Part shown: one piece after another, positions 36,000 to 45,450 of the stretch | Position numbering within the stretch: position 1 is the stretch's first letter | How the letters are laid out: the number at the start of each line of letters is the position of its first letter | Assembly (NCBI RefSeq): GCF_900114475.1 | Contig: NZ_FOTE01000001.1 | Location: forward strand, 685,306-749,305 | Direction of reading: 5' to 3' | DNA: 64,000 nt | Source: Paenibacillus sp. 1_12 | GTDB taxonomy: Bacteria; Bacillota; Bacilli; Paenibacillales; NBRC-103111 | Notes under the pieces: model-generated | Databases searched by the model: none | Told to the model about the DNA's origin: nothing | Seen by the model: the letters and a program-made list of their open reading frames with translations, nothing else | Position numbers and translations under genes: made by a program

Positions 36000-37526
36000 T
36001 TATTTCTTGTTTTTGGCAAAAGCTTCCTCATATTCTTTTATCAGGGAGTCGCCGCCAGCTTTGCGCCATTTGGCAACCTCATCAGCCCAGCCAGCATCGT
36101 CAATTTTACCTACAATGTATTTGGTCTGTGCATCTGCAATTTGGGTATCCAGTTCTTTTCCACGTTCAGAATAAGTTTTGGATGATAATGTCAATGCCGG
36201 GTTGGCTATTGCATACTTCAGACCTTCAGGCTCCATTTTATAACCCTTCATGGCTAGTTCTGTATCCTTAAGTGGTGGTACATTATATGTTTCAAAGTTG
36301 ATCAGATTATCGCGGTAAGGCTTCACTTCACGGTTAAAGGCTGTAAGATCGGTCCATTCGACAAAGCCATTGTCAGCTTTCTTGTGGTGAACGCCTTCAA
36401 TACCGCGTTTTTGCAGGAGAGACATGTCTTTATCCAATAATTTATCCAGGAATGACAACAGTTGTCTCACTTCAGCTTCATTTTTCACTGTTGATTTAGG
36501 GAATGCAAGGAATCCGTTGTTACCAGACTGACCGGAAATTCTTGGACCTGATGGTCCTTCCCATGAAGTAATATCCATCTGTGCAGTGCTCACTACTTTT
36601 ACAATACGGTCTTGAATATTCGCTGCGTTGGTAGCTACGCCGTTGATCTTGATAACGGCACGACCGGATTCGAATTGTTTATCCATTTCCGTGGCATCCA
36701 AAGCCGGGAAGTCCTGATTGATCAGCTTTTCCGAATAAAGCTTTCTAAACAGCTTCAAAGTATCGACAAATTGTGGAGTCAAAAATTCAGGTGTGAATTT
36801 CCCACTTCCATCTACGCCCCACTTATTAACTCCGCCTTGGCTTACTGATAGCCTACTCAGGACGGAGTTCGCACCGTCATTATACTTTTTGTCCAGCATG
36901 AATCCGTACGTATCTTTTCCGTTCTTTTCTGATAGCGTTTTCACAACATTGTACCATTCATCCAATGTTTTCGGCATTTTCAAGCCCGCAGCATCCATCA
37001 AATCCTTGCGGTAAATAACAGCCGGACGGCCAATTTCACGATAGTTCGGTATTCCGTAAAGCTTACCGTCGATTTTAATATTTTCATAATATTGTGCATT
37101 TTGTGCAGCCAAATTTTTGTAGTCTTTTAAATAAGAGCCAATTTCCCAGAATTGATCGGACTGAGCCGTATTGATAATAGTCGGAACATAATTGACCTTC
37201 AAAATCTTCGGTAATTCATTAGAAGCAATCATTACATTGATTTTTTCATCATACGTCGAGTTGGGTACCCATTGAATACTTAATTTAGTATTCGTATATT
37301 TCTCAATCGCTTGTTCAATCGTATTACCCTTAGCCGGTATGTCACCAACTTGAGGCATCACAATCGATATTTCTACAGGTTTGGTATCTGCCGGTTTAGT
37401 ATCTGCAGGCTTAGCCGCATCTGTCTTCTTACTTGCAGGTTGATCTCCTCCACAACCTGCCAATACCCCCATCGCCATCGTAATCGTACCGACTGCTGCA
37501 AACCATTGCCTAGGTGTCCTGTTCAT
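36000..37526 (-). CDS. lipoprotein extracellular solute-binding protein (YtcQ/LplA type)
   Basis: A 508-residue lipoprotein with lipobox VLAGCGG, so it is anchored outside the membrane. A short direct repeat (KPADTKPADTKP) follows, then a family 1 binding-protein fold of the large LplA/YtcQ group. It captures an oligosaccharide or sugar acid for the LplB/LplC permeases. The start is ATG 37526, 9-10 bases after AAAGGGG; the open frame continues upstream to 37562 without support. A candidate promoter lies at 37617-37645. It is the only binding protein in locus 1, so it is probably the partner of the permeases at 28319-30185, 6 kb away. Confidence 0.92.
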   Translation of the reverse strand: MNRTPRQWFAAVGTITMAMGVLAGCGGDQPASKKTDAAKPADTKPADTKPVEISIVMPQVGDIPAKGNTIEQAIEKYTNTKLSIQWVPNSTYDEKINVMIASNELPKILKVNYVPTIINTAQSDQFWEIGSYLKDYKNLAAQNAQYYENIKIDGKLYGIPNYREIGRPAVIYRKDLMDAAGLKMPKTLDEWYNVVKTLSEKNGKDTYGFMLDKKYNDGANSVLSRLSVSQGGVNKWGVDGSGKFTPEFLTPQFVDTLKLFRKLYSEKLINQDFPALDATEMDKQFESGRAVIKINGVATNAANIQDRIVKVVSTAQMDITSWEGPSGPRISGQSGNNGFLAFPKSTVKNEAEVRQLLSFLDKLLDKDMSLLQKRGIEGVHHKKADNGFVEWTDLTAFNREVKPYRDNLINFETYNVPPLKDTELAMKGYKMEPEGLKYAIANPALTLSSKTYSERGKELDTQIADAQTKYIVGKIDDAGWADEVAKWRKAGGDSLIKEYEEAFAKNKK

Positions 37527-37616
37527 TAAACCATTACCCCTTTTCCTACTATAGTTTTGCAAATATGCCTACCTCATAATCGGATGAAACTACAAGTTCC
37601 CGCCCGATATAAGCTG

Positions 37617-37645
37617 AGTATATCGTCATGCTCCATTACAAACAA
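37617..37645 (-). promoter_or_regulatory. candidate SigA-type promoter for the binding-protein gene
   Basis: On the minus strand TTGTTT (37640-37645), a 17-base spacer and TATACT (37617-37622), about 90 bases upstream of ATG 37526. It is the best match in the 328-bp gap 37527-37854, which otherwise holds only the terminator at 37780. Confidence 0.4.
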
Positions 37646-37779
37646 TCCTCTTTATTTAACTTGTTGCGATCCGTGTCTAATCCCAGTCTTATCAAGGGTT
37701 TGCGAGTGCATAAACCAATCTAATGAGTATTGTTGTTTCTCTATAATAGCAGATTCGTGTGGGAAAACCCCTATTAATG

Positions 37780-37822
37780 AAAAAAGCTGACTCCCTTTTT
37801 AACAAAGGAAACCAGCTTTTAT
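37780..37822. terminator. terminator at the end of the lactonase gene / glycosidase operon
   Basis: AAAAGCTG (37782-37789) pairs with CAGCTTTT (37813-37820), with further pairing CCTTT/AAAGG inside. It lies 33 bases beyond the lactonase stop. Confidence 0.75.
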
Positions 37823-37854
37823 TCAAAATTAACATCCTAAGCTGCATCAATAAA

Positions 37855-38940
37855 CTATGGCAGTTTATAAAAGCGCACGCAGGTCGGTTGAGGCATCGTA
37901 ATTTGCTGTCCAGTTGGCGTCAGCTTGCCGCTGTCCGGGTCTACCCGGAACCAGTACACCGAGTCTGAGTCTTTGTTGGCTGCAATCAAGAATCGTCCAC
38001 TTGGCGTCAAGCTGAAATGCCGAGGATGCTTGCCCAGGGTGGACGTATGCTGAAGCAGGCTCAGCTTGCCGCTTAACGGATCGATCGCGAATACGACGAT
38101 GCTGTCATGTCCACGATTCGAACCATACAAATAACGTCCACAAGGAGATATCTGAACTTCAGCCGTAGAGCTCGTTCCTACAAAGTCTTCAGGCAGCGTG
38201 TTTACCGTTTGGATGGACAGCAGCTTGCCAATCAGTCGCTCATAAGAGAATACCGTGATCGTGGAGCTAAGCTCTTCGATCACATAAGCAAAATTGCCGG
38301 ATGGATGAAAAGCAAAATGGCGCGGGCCTGCACCAGGGTTAACAGCAACCTCGTCGTGAAGCACCAATTTAGCACCTTGGCGATCTAAACGGTACACCAT
38401 AATTTTATCCAGCCCTAGATCAGGAACAATTACAAACTGATCGGACGGATCCGGAAAAATCGAATGTGGATGAGCAGAGCCCTGACGATCGGCTACAACA
38501 CCGCTTCCCCCGTTGTGATGCATGCTGCCGCAGAGCTCGCCAATATTCCCATCATCTTGCAGCTTGAATAAGGAAACATTGCCTTCTCCATAGCTGACAG
38601 TCATCAGAAATTGCTCGCCAATATCCGTATTGATATGAGTGGCAGACTTGTCTGCCCCATCCTGGCTGCTCGCCAATGTCAGCTTACCTGTAGTCTCGTC
38701 GATCTGGTAAGCATAAATAACTGATGTTGGTTGCCCTTCATAAGCCTGCGTAAAGGAATAGAGCTTCTTATGCTTATCACTGACTTTAATGAAGGTGGGA
38801 TCCTTCAGACCTGAAACAGATTCAATAAAAGTTAACTGCTCCGTGTCCTCATCAAACTGGTACGAAAAAATACCAGGTAGTTCCTTTCCTGTATAGGAAC
38901 CCAAATAAATCACATAGTTTGAGCTTTCCAAAAGACCCAC
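37855..38940 (-). CDS. lactonase family protein (beta-propeller, 6-phosphogluconolactonase-like)
   Basis: A 361-residue cytoplasmic seven-bladed beta-propeller of the Pgl/YkgB lactonase family, with YIGSYTG-like start (YLGSYTGKELPGIFSY), SAHPHSIFPDPS, GAGPRHFAFHPSG and GKHPRHFSLTPSGRFLIAAN repeats. It likely opens a sugar lactone, possibly from the sugar used by this gene cluster. The start is uncertain: GTG 38940 or, with better GGAG spacing, TTG 38931. It is the last gene in the run of minus-strand genes from 50233, 140 bases after the glycosidase gene. Confidence 0.87.
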   Translation of the reverse strand: MGLLESSNYVIYLGSYTGKELPGIFSYQFDEDTEQLTFIESVSGLKDPTFIKVSDKHKKLYSFTQAYEGQPTSVIYAYQIDETTGKLTLASSQDGADKSATHINTDIGEQFLMTVSYGEGNVSLFKLQDDGNIGELCGSMHHNGGSGVVADRQGSAHPHSIFPDPSDQFVIVPDLGLDKIMVYRLDRQGAKLVLHDEVAVNPGAGPRHFAFHPSGNFAYVIEELSSTITVFSYERLIGKLLSIQTVNTLPEDFVGTSSTAEVQISPCGRYLYGSNRGHDSIVVFAIDPLSGKLSLLQHTSTLGKHPRHFSLTPSGRFLIAANKDSDSVYWFRVDPDSGKLTPTGQQITMPQPTCVRFYKLP

Positions 38941-39080
38941 TCCATTCCATGGTAGAATTGTTCTTCACTATTGTAACCTAATTTCCTTGTGAAGTCCTCT
39001 CCAAGCATGGCAAGAGGGAACAACTCGCTTCAGCCATCACATTGTGGGTATTTGCACTCAGGCGAAATGTTTTACAAGCT

Positions 39081-40529
39081 TTAAACAACAGTAATCCGCA
39101 AAGCTAAATACGATTTACCCGGGAGAGCAACCTTGCAGCTTCCCTGGTATGTATGCGTAAGCCGTTCAATTCGCATCTCCCACGTATCAATAAGATCAAT
39201 ATGGAAACAACGATGCTCTGGAAGCTGTAGTTCCCAATAGCTTGGTTGGCTGCGCCCAAAATAAATCCAGAAGCAGTTGCGCTCTCTCTCAGCTTCCCAT
39301 AAGTCTGCCTGCCCTGCTTCCATCAATTCGCGTAAAAATTGAATTCGCTTCGGACTATCCCCAACCAACCTACCACCACGGGAAATCCACGTTCCGCCGC
39401 CTTCACTTTCATAAGCTTCGCCATGTGACGCATATCCGCCCCGGACCTGACTTTCCCAAATTCTCCGCAGCATCTCCTCACCCGAGATATTGCCCCACCT
39501 GCGAATGGCATTTCCTTCATAACAGCATTCATCGACAACGACAGGTTTGCCGTATGTATCAAGCCAGCTGGTCGTCCATGAAGTTTCCCAATGCTGAATA
39601 CTTTGATGCGTTACCCAAGGCTTGGAATAATCATAAGTGGCCGTCCGTTCATAATCGTACATCTTCGTTCCATTATGGATGGAGCGCAAATGGCCATAGG
39701 GATCCAGACGCTGCACAGTTTGCAGTAACCGATCCCAGTCATTCATCGATTTATGAATATTAAAATCAAATTCGTTAGCAATCGACCACCATACGTTTCG
39801 GAACGACGACAGCCGGGCTATTACATATTTCAAATAAGCTGCTTCCACCTCTATATCAAGCTGTTCAAAACCCCAAACGCCTTGATCATAGGGATGAAAT
39901 AAAATAATATCAGCTTCAATGCCAAGCCGCTGCAAATCCTCAAGCCTTTGTTCCATATGCGCAAAAAAATCCGGGTTAAACCGCTGTATATCGACACCAA
40001 ACTCCCTGCTGCCAGCAAAAGCAAGCATAGAAGGATTCATTTCCCCAGTGGGCAGTATACACATTCGAACCTTATTAAACGGCGAAGCAGCGAGTACAGT
40101 TAAGGTTGTCTGCTCTTGTGCTTCATCCCCGTGATGAAACCAATGATACAACGTCGTACCAAATGGCAAATAAGGTGTGCCATCCCTATAGATGAACCTA
40201 TATTTATCTTTTACGCTTACAGGACCATGGTTATTTCCAATGGGAGCTGTAACCTGAAGTTGTCCATGCTGGGCATCCAGCTCCTTACAATTACTAAAAG
40301 TCACATAGCTCCAAGACCCTATCGCATCTGGCATAAAACGAAGCTTATATATACCGCCGCCATCGTAAAAACCATCTGTTTTCACCACACGGTTGTGATG
40401 CCTGAATTCGGCGTGGAACATAATCTCCCGAAAGGGATTACCGGTGTCCGGACCGTGAAAGCTGCGTTCATAACGCGCCCAGCATTCCAGCGTATCTGAA
40501 GCAGCTCCGATTGTATTCTTATTGTACAT
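39081..40529 (-). CDS. DUF5060/DUF4038-type glycoside hydrolase, GH140-like (paralogue 1)
   Basis: A 482-residue cytoplasmic enzyme, no signal peptide. Order: DUF5060-like beta-sandwich (~15-95, FYDGGGIYKLRFMPDAIGSW), TIM barrel (~110-400) starting GTPYLPFGTTLYHW, and a DUF5605-like C-terminal beta domain. Proposed catalytic carboxylates are Glu in WWSIANEFDF and Glu in VVVDECCYEG. The barrel family includes apiosidases (GH140) and other side-chain glycosidases. An intracellular site means it acts on imported oligosaccharides. The start is ATG 40529 after CGGAG. It is very similar to the protein at 46891-48387. Confidence 0.82.
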   Translation of the reverse strand: MYNKNTIGAASDTLECWARYERSFHGPDTGNPFREIMFHAEFRHHNRVVKTDGFYDGGGIYKLRFMPDAIGSWSYVTFSNCKELDAQHGQLQVTAPIGNNHGPVSVKDKYRFIYRDGTPYLPFGTTLYHWFHHGDEAQEQTTLTVLAASPFNKVRMCILPTGEMNPSMLAFAGSREFGVDIQRFNPDFFAHMEQRLEDLQRLGIEADIILFHPYDQGVWGFEQLDIEVEAAYLKYVIARLSSFRNVWWSIANEFDFNIHKSMNDWDRLLQTVQRLDPYGHLRSIHNGTKMYDYERTATYDYSKPWVTHQSIQHWETSWTTSWLDTYGKPVVVDECCYEGNAIRRWGNISGEEMLRRIWESQVRGGYASHGEAYESEGGGTWISRGGRLVGDSPKRIQFLRELMEAGQADLWEAERERNCFWIYFGRSQPSYWELQLPEHRCFHIDLIDTWEMRIERLTHTYQGSCKVALPGKSYLALRITVV

Positions 40530-40555
40530 TTTATCAACTCCGATCTACCCTCTGT

Positions 40556-42037
40556 TTACCTTTTGGAATGATCCTTCGTATAATTGTCTTTCTGTTCAGC
40601 ATGCTGGATCACTGAACTCAGCTTCTTATTGTAGGACGATGATTCTGTAAAAGCTTCAATACCCGCGCCTTTTAAGGATAGGTCGTATTTCCTTTTGGAC
40701 ATGATTTCTTGCGGGTACCATCTGCTTATGCGTAAAGCATGAAAAGGAAGCGTCGGCAGATTCACCGCAATATTTTGGTCAAAAATACCCACCACAGCAG
40801 TAACGGTCATATTCCATACATCGATGATTTCTACTGTATAACGGCCTTCAGGCAATTGAAGCTGTCTGGAAGGAAACCTATGAATGCCAAAATATTGCAA
40901 ATAATACTCTCCTTCACAACCAACTGTTGCTGCATCATAAAAAATCGGCATATATCGAAGCCCGAGTGGAGCCTCCTCCAGAATTCTGCGCAGAAAAGCA
41001 ATTCGCGTTACAGCCGAGCCCTGCAGACAGCCGCCATCATTGTGCCAGCTGCTCCCATCCGGCAGAAGAAACATTTCGCCATACCCAGCATATCCGCCTC
41101 TGCAAACACTTTCCCAGATACGGTTGGTCATTTCTTCACCTGGTAAGCTTCCCCACAGCGTGGAAGCATCCCCTTCACAGCCGCACGCCTCCATCAGTAT
41201 GGGCTTCCTATGCAATCCCGCATAATAGGATACTTGGCTTGGGTCCATGCCCTGCAGGCTGACATGAGTCAAACCTCTGTTTCCATAATCGCTCAAAGGA
41301 TTCGTACTATGGATAGTCACAAGATGATGGTAAGGATCCCGATCCTCCAGAATGCGAAGAAGCTTCAGCTTATTGAGCTCCACTGAAGCTTGCTCTCCTC
41401 GAATAAGCAGTGACCACCAAACATTGCGATAGGCAGCCAGCCTTGTTACGGTCTGCTGTACAAAAGCCGCAGCCTGCGGCTCTTCAATCCCGCAATCCAG
41501 CAATAGCTCAGCTTCCACACCCAAACTCATGAGTCGGACTAGCACTTCCTCAATCACGGTGAAATCGTCAATACTATTGTCCAAACAAAATCGAATTTTA
41601 TTAAATGGAGCTTGAGCAATGGAAGCTATCGTCGATTCAACTTGAGCTTGCCCAAACCCGTTCAGGCAGGTCGTACTGAATGGATAATATGGTGTGCCGT
41701 CGGCATAGCAAAAATCCTTGTCGCCGATAATGCCAACAGGTCCTGAATTGCCCTCTCGTGGCGCGGTACAAAAAATTTTCCCAGTACTCCTCCCACTAAT
41801 CAAGTCCATTGATCCAATGCTTACTTCATACAACCATTCACCCGGTTCATCCGGCATAAAACGAACCCGATACTCGCCTGAGCTATCGATAAAGGCAGTA
41901 ACTTCCCTGACTCGGCTGCCTTTTGAAAAAATGACCTTACCTTCAAGCATTCCTCCAAGCTCTCCATGCTTACCCACTATAGTAGGCAGGATCAGCTCCA
42001 AGATGTCCCAGCACTCAACGTGTTGTATCTGTTCCAT
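40556..42037 (-). CDS. degenerate DUF5060/DUF4038-type glycosidase paralogue (paralogue 2)
   Basis: A 493-residue paralogue of the two flanking glycosidases, with the same DUF5060 start (FIDSSGEYRVRFMPDEPGEW), barrel opening GTPYYPFSTTC and C-terminal domain. It lacks about 50 residues in the first half of the barrel. At the acid/base site WWSxANE reads WWSLLIRGEQ, and VVDECCYEG reads LMEACGCEG, so both catalytic Glu residues are replaced. The frame is otherwise intact, with a 50-residue charged C-terminal extension. A non-catalytic binding or regulatory role, or altered chemistry, is possible. It is within the operon between the kinase and paralogue 1. Confidence 0.75.
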   Translation of the reverse strand: MEQIQHVECWDILELILPTIVGKHGELGGMLEGKVIFSKGSRVREVTAFIDSSGEYRVRFMPDEPGEWLYEVSIGSMDLISGRSTGKIFCTAPREGNSGPVGIIGDKDFCYADGTPYYPFSTTCLNGFGQAQVESTIASIAQAPFNKIRFCLDNSIDDFTVIEEVLVRLMSLGVEAELLLDCGIEEPQAAAFVQQTVTRLAAYRNVWWSLLIRGEQASVELNKLKLLRILEDRDPYHHLVTIHSTNPLSDYGNRGLTHVSLQGMDPSQVSYYAGLHRKPILMEACGCEGDASTLWGSLPGEEMTNRIWESVCRGGYAGYGEMFLLPDGSSWHNDGGCLQGSAVTRIAFLRRILEEAPLGLRYMPIFYDAATVGCEGEYYLQYFGIHRFPSRQLQLPEGRYTVEIIDVWNMTVTAVVGIFDQNIAVNLPTLPFHALRISRWYPQEIMSKRKYDLSLKGAGIEAFTESSSYNKKLSSVIQHAEQKDNYTKDHSKR

Positions 42038-42079
42038 ATCCCGCTTCGTTCACTTCCTTTGCTATGTTGCCTTACCGGT

Positions 42080-43627
42080 TTAGGAAATAACGGCCTGCAC
42101 TGCTTTTTGCCAACCCTCATGAAACGCATCACTCACTCGTTTATCCATCGTTGGGGTATACCCGATTGAGGCCCTAACCAGTCCATGCAGCTCATCTATG
42201 CTGTTCCAATAACCGATACACAGCCCGCCAAGAAATGCCGATCCGATAGCAGATAACTCAGCAGCGGACGGTTTCACGATTTCAGCCTGCAGCATATCAG
42301 CCTGAAACTGCATTAATAGTCGATTTCCGGCAGCACCTCCATCCACTCGCAGCTGCACGATGGGAACACCGGACTCTGCCTCCATTAATGCTACTGTATC
42401 ACGAACCTGGTAAGCGATGCTTTCCATCGCCGCTCTGATGATATGGCTCTTGCCGCTGCTTCGGCTCATGCCGACAATGGCGGCTCGAGCATGGGGAACC
42501 CAATACGGTGCGCCAAGCCCTACAAATGCAGGTATCAAATATACGCCTTCATTATCTGAAAGTGCCTCAGCCTGCGCTTCAGCTTCCGAATAATCAGTAA
42601 ACAGCCCGAGTTGATCACGCACCCACTTCATGCAATCGCCTGTACAGTGAATAATCCCCTCCAATGCATAATTCACCTTGCCATCCATACCCCAAGCTAT
42701 CGCGGTAACCAGTCCATTCACCGATGCAACAGGCTTCTCGCCAATATTCATCATCACCGAGGTACCCGTTCCATAGGTAGCTTTGGCCATGCCGGGCTGG
42801 TGGCACAGCTGCCCGAACAGTGCAGCTTGCGAATCTCCGATAACCCCCGAGATCGGAATGGAATCCGCGAATAGTTCCGGATCTGCTGTGTAGCCGTAAA
42901 TCTCATTACTGGATTTGACCTGCGGAAGTCCAAGATTCCCAACACCAAAGATCTCGATTAATTCCTCATCCCATTGAAGCGTATGAATATTAAACAAGGA
43001 GGTCCGGCTTGCATTCGTATAATCTGTTGCATGAACAGCTCCACCTGTCAGCTTCCAAATCAACCAGCTGTCGATTGTACCTGCGAGCAGACGATCTGTA
43101 TGGATGTTCCCCTTACCCATTGCTTTCATCTGCTGCACATGATCGCAAATCCACCGGAATTTGCTGGCAGAGAAATAGGGGTCAAGCACAAGGCCTGTTT
43201 TGGCATTAATCTGAATCTCATAGCCTTGATCGTTCAATACTGCGCATAGATCCGTTGTTCTGCGGCATTGCCACACAATTGCATTATATACCGGAAGCCC
43301 TGTTGCCGAATCCCAGACTACCGCTGTTTCCCGTTGATTCGTTAGTGTGATGACAGCAATTTGCTGCGTAGCAATCCCGCTTCCCTTTACAATCTCCTTG
43401 ATTGCATGAATTACATTGCGGTAAATTTCCATCGGATCGTGCTCGACCCAACCAGGCTGCGGATAGATTTGAGCATGCTCAATGGCATACTTGCTAATGA
43501 TATTGCCAGACTTGTCAATTAATAAGGTTTTGGTGCCCGAGGTGCTTTGATCGACAGCCAATATATAAGCTTGATCATGCTGCTTATAGGAAGCTGCTGA
43601 ATGCTGCGATGCCGTGTTATTCTCCAT
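42080..43627 (-). CDS. FGGY-family carbohydrate kinase, glycerol-kinase-like
   Basis: A 515-residue ATP-dependent kinase with an 18-residue polar N-terminal extension before the GlpK core: LAVDQSTSGTKTLL, PGWVEHDPMEIY, TNQRETAVVWD, WLIWKLTGG, NASRTSLFN, GDSQAALFGQ, GTGTSVMMN and RVDGGAAGNRLLMQFQ. The Arg-Glu and Tyr of the GlpK substrate pocket are kept, but DQGTT reads DQSTS and GDQQ reads GDSQ. In this cluster it may phosphorylate a small ketose such as apulose rather than glycerol. The start is ATG 43627, 9 bases after GAGGAG. It follows the transketolase genes by 12 bases. Confidence 0.85.
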   Translation of the reverse strand: MENNTASQHSAASYKQHDQAYILAVDQSTSGTKTLLIDKSGNIISKYAIEHAQIYPQPGWVEHDPMEIYRNVIHAIKEIVKGSGIATQQIAVITLTNQRETAVVWDSATGLPVYNAIVWQCRRTTDLCAVLNDQGYEIQINAKTGLVLDPYFSASKFRWICDHVQQMKAMGKGNIHTDRLLAGTIDSWLIWKLTGGAVHATDYTNASRTSLFNIHTLQWDEELIEIFGVGNLGLPQVKSSNEIYGYTADPELFADSIPISGVIGDSQAALFGQLCHQPGMAKATYGTGTSVMMNIGEKPVASVNGLVTAIAWGMDGKVNYALEGIIHCTGDCMKWVRDQLGLFTDYSEAEAQAEALSDNEGVYLIPAFVGLGAPYWVPHARAAIVGMSRSSGKSHIIRAAMESIAYQVRDTVALMEAESGVPIVQLRVDGGAAGNRLLMQFQADMLQAEIVKPSAAELSAIGSAFLGGLCIGYWNSIDELHGLVRASIGYTPTMDKRVSDAFHEGWQKAVQAVIS

Positions 43628-43639
43628 GGCGTAAGCTCC

Positions 43640-44578
43640 TCATGTCGGCTTAACTATCCCAACAGCAATGGCGCGGATAGAGTCCACGTCAATACCGTAA
43701 TGTTTGAACACTTCAGCTGTATTGCCTGTAATGGCCGGTTCATCCGGTATGCCCAGTATTTTCATCGGAACCACACAATTCTGCACCACGACCTCGGCAA
43801 CCGCCGCACCCAATCCACCGAATATGCTGTGTTCTTCAACTGTTATGATATGTCCTGTCTCCTTGGCTGCCTTGATTACGGCTTCCGTATCCAGCGGTTT
43901 GATCGTATGCATATTAAGAACCCGGCAGCGAATGCTCTCCTGGGCGAGTGCATCAGAGGTATCCAACGCTACACGAACCGTTTCTCCGGTCGCAATGATC
44001 GTAAGATCCGTACCTTCTCGAAGTGTAACCGCCTTGCCTATTTCAAAAGGATAATCGTCCGACTCGTAGCAATCCTGCACAGGATTGCGTCCAATTCGCA
44101 CATAAACCCCGCCTTCATGCACCGCGAGAGCCTCCGTCATTTTCTTCGTCTCGTGACGGTCAGCAGGCAGAATGATCGTCAAGCCCGGAATGGCGCGTGT
44201 TACCGCAATATCCTGAAGGGAATGATGAGACATGCCCAGTGCGCCATAGCTAACCCCACCGCTGATCCCAATCAGCTTAACGTTCGTGCCGGAGTAAGCG
44301 ACGTCAACCTTTACCTGCTCAATAGCACGCATGCTAAGAAAGCATGCCGGAGAGGTGACCCAAGGCTTTTTGCCGCTCGCGGCCAAGCCTGCAGCGATAC
44401 CGACAATATTTTGTTCGGCAATTCCGGTTTCCACGAATTGCTCGGGCAGCTCTTTAACAAAAGGCGCCATGGAAGCGGAGCCCCTTGAATCACTGGCGAG
44501 CAGCACGATATGACGATCCTGTCTGGCCTGTTCCAATAAGGTTTCACATAGGATTTGCCGATTAGCGATTTTATTCAT
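43640..44578 (-). CDS. transketolase, C-terminal subunit
   Basis: A 312-residue protein with the pyrimidine-binding (Pyr) domain and the C-terminal transketolase domain: VETGIAEQNIVGIAAGLA (with the catalytic Glu that activates thiamine diphosphate), HHSLQDIAVTRAIPGLTI, and VEEHSIFGGLGAAVAE. It forms the second half of a split transketolase with the gene at 44571. The start ATG 44578 overlaps the stop of the N-terminal subunit gene by 8 bases, ensuring coupled synthesis. Split transketolases are often specialised catabolic versions. Confidence 0.93.
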   Translation of the reverse strand: MNKIANRQILCETLLEQARQDRHIVLLASDSRGSASMAPFVKELPEQFVETGIAEQNIVGIAAGLAASGKKPWVTSPACFLSMRAIEQVKVDVAYSGTNVKLIGISGGVSYGALGMSHHSLQDIAVTRAIPGLTIILPADRHETKKMTEALAVHEGGVYVRIGRNPVQDCYESDDYPFEIGKAVTLREGTDLTIIATGETVRVALDTSDALAQESIRCRVLNMHTIKPLDTEAVIKAAKETGHIITVEEHSIFGGLGAAVAEVVVQNCVVPMKILGIPDEPAITGNTAEVFKHYGIDVDSIRAIAVGIVKPT

Positions 44579-45434
44579 GTCCGATCACCTTCAATTCTTC
44601 CGTTAATCCTGCCAAAGCCAGCGCTAGCTCCGAATCGCTTGGTACATGGTGATGCCAATGCGGTACATTTTCGGCAAAGGAAACCCCTTTTCCCTTGGTT
44701 GTGTTGGCCATTATGAGCGTTGGTTTACCGACCACCCGTGGTTTTTGATGAAGAACCTCGCACAGCTCTGCGATATCGTTGCCGTTCACTGTGATAACGT
44801 CCCATCCGAAGCTGCTCCATTTCTCATCCAATGGCTCTAGCCCCATAACCTCCTCTGTACTTCCACTGATTTGCAGCTTGTTGCGGTCGATAAAGCCGAC
44901 CAAATTATCCAGCTTGTAGTGAGCTGCAGCCATCGCTGCTTCCCAGATTGAGCCTTCGGCCTGCTCCCCGTCACCCATTAAAGTGAATACGCGATAAGCT
45001 TTACCATCCATCTTGGCCGCCTTTGCCATCCCGACCGATATCGATAATCCATGCCCGAGAGCGCCTGTATTCATTTCCACGCCAGGTACTTTATTGTTTG
45101 GATGGCCAATTAACCGCGAGCCAAAGCGGCTGAACGTCTTTAGCTCCTCTTTTGAAAAAAAACCTTTGTCCGCCAAAATGCAATACAACGACTCAACAGC
45201 ATGGCCCTTGCTTGCTATAAAACGGTCACGCTCTTCCCATTTGGGGCGCGCCGCGTCCACATTCATTACATCATAATAAAGAACTGTCAAAATGTCCGCA
45301 TTACATAAAGATGAACCGGTATGACCTGTCTTCGCGTCGTACACCATTTGCAGCAAATCCATGCGAATTTGAACGGCTTTTCGCTTTAAATCGTTGATAC
45401 TCATTTTACTTGTACTCGTAGGGTTGAAGCTCAT
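44571..45434 (-). CDS. transketolase, N-terminal subunit
   Basis: A 287-residue protein with the diphosphate-binding (PP) domain of transketolase: KTGHTGSSLCNADILTVLYY, KGHAVESLYCILADKGF, GALGHGLSISVGMA, the thiamine-diphosphate motif MGDGEQAEGSIWEAAMAAAHYKL...RNKLQ, and GKGVSFAEN. The start is probably ATG 45434 after AAGGAG; ATG 45404 is possible. Next to a kinase and an isomerase, it likely transfers a C2 unit from a ketose phosphate, in a dedicated pathway and not the pentose-phosphate cycle. Confidence 0.93.
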   Translation of the reverse strand: MSFNPTSTSKMSINDLKRKAVQIRMDLLQMVYDAKTGHTGSSLCNADILTVLYYDVMNVDAARPKWEERDRFIASKGHAVESLYCILADKGFFSKEELKTFSRFGSRLIGHPNNKVPGVEMNTGALGHGLSISVGMAKAAKMDGKAYRVFTLMGDGEQAEGSIWEAAMAAAHYKLDNLVGFIDRNKLQISGSTEEVMGLEPLDEKWSSFGWDVITVNGNDIAELCEVLHQKPRVVGKPTLIMANTTKGKGVSFAENVPHWHHHVPSDSELALALAGLTEELKVIGHE

Positions 45435-45450
45435 TTTCTCCGCACTCCTT

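Noticed and set aside
42080-43627. Ordinary glycerol kinase for glycerol utilisation
   Set aside because: No glpF, glpD or glpP neighbours; it is embedded between transketolase and glycosidase genes and the substrate pocket motifs differ slightly. Glycerol kinase activity is not excluded.
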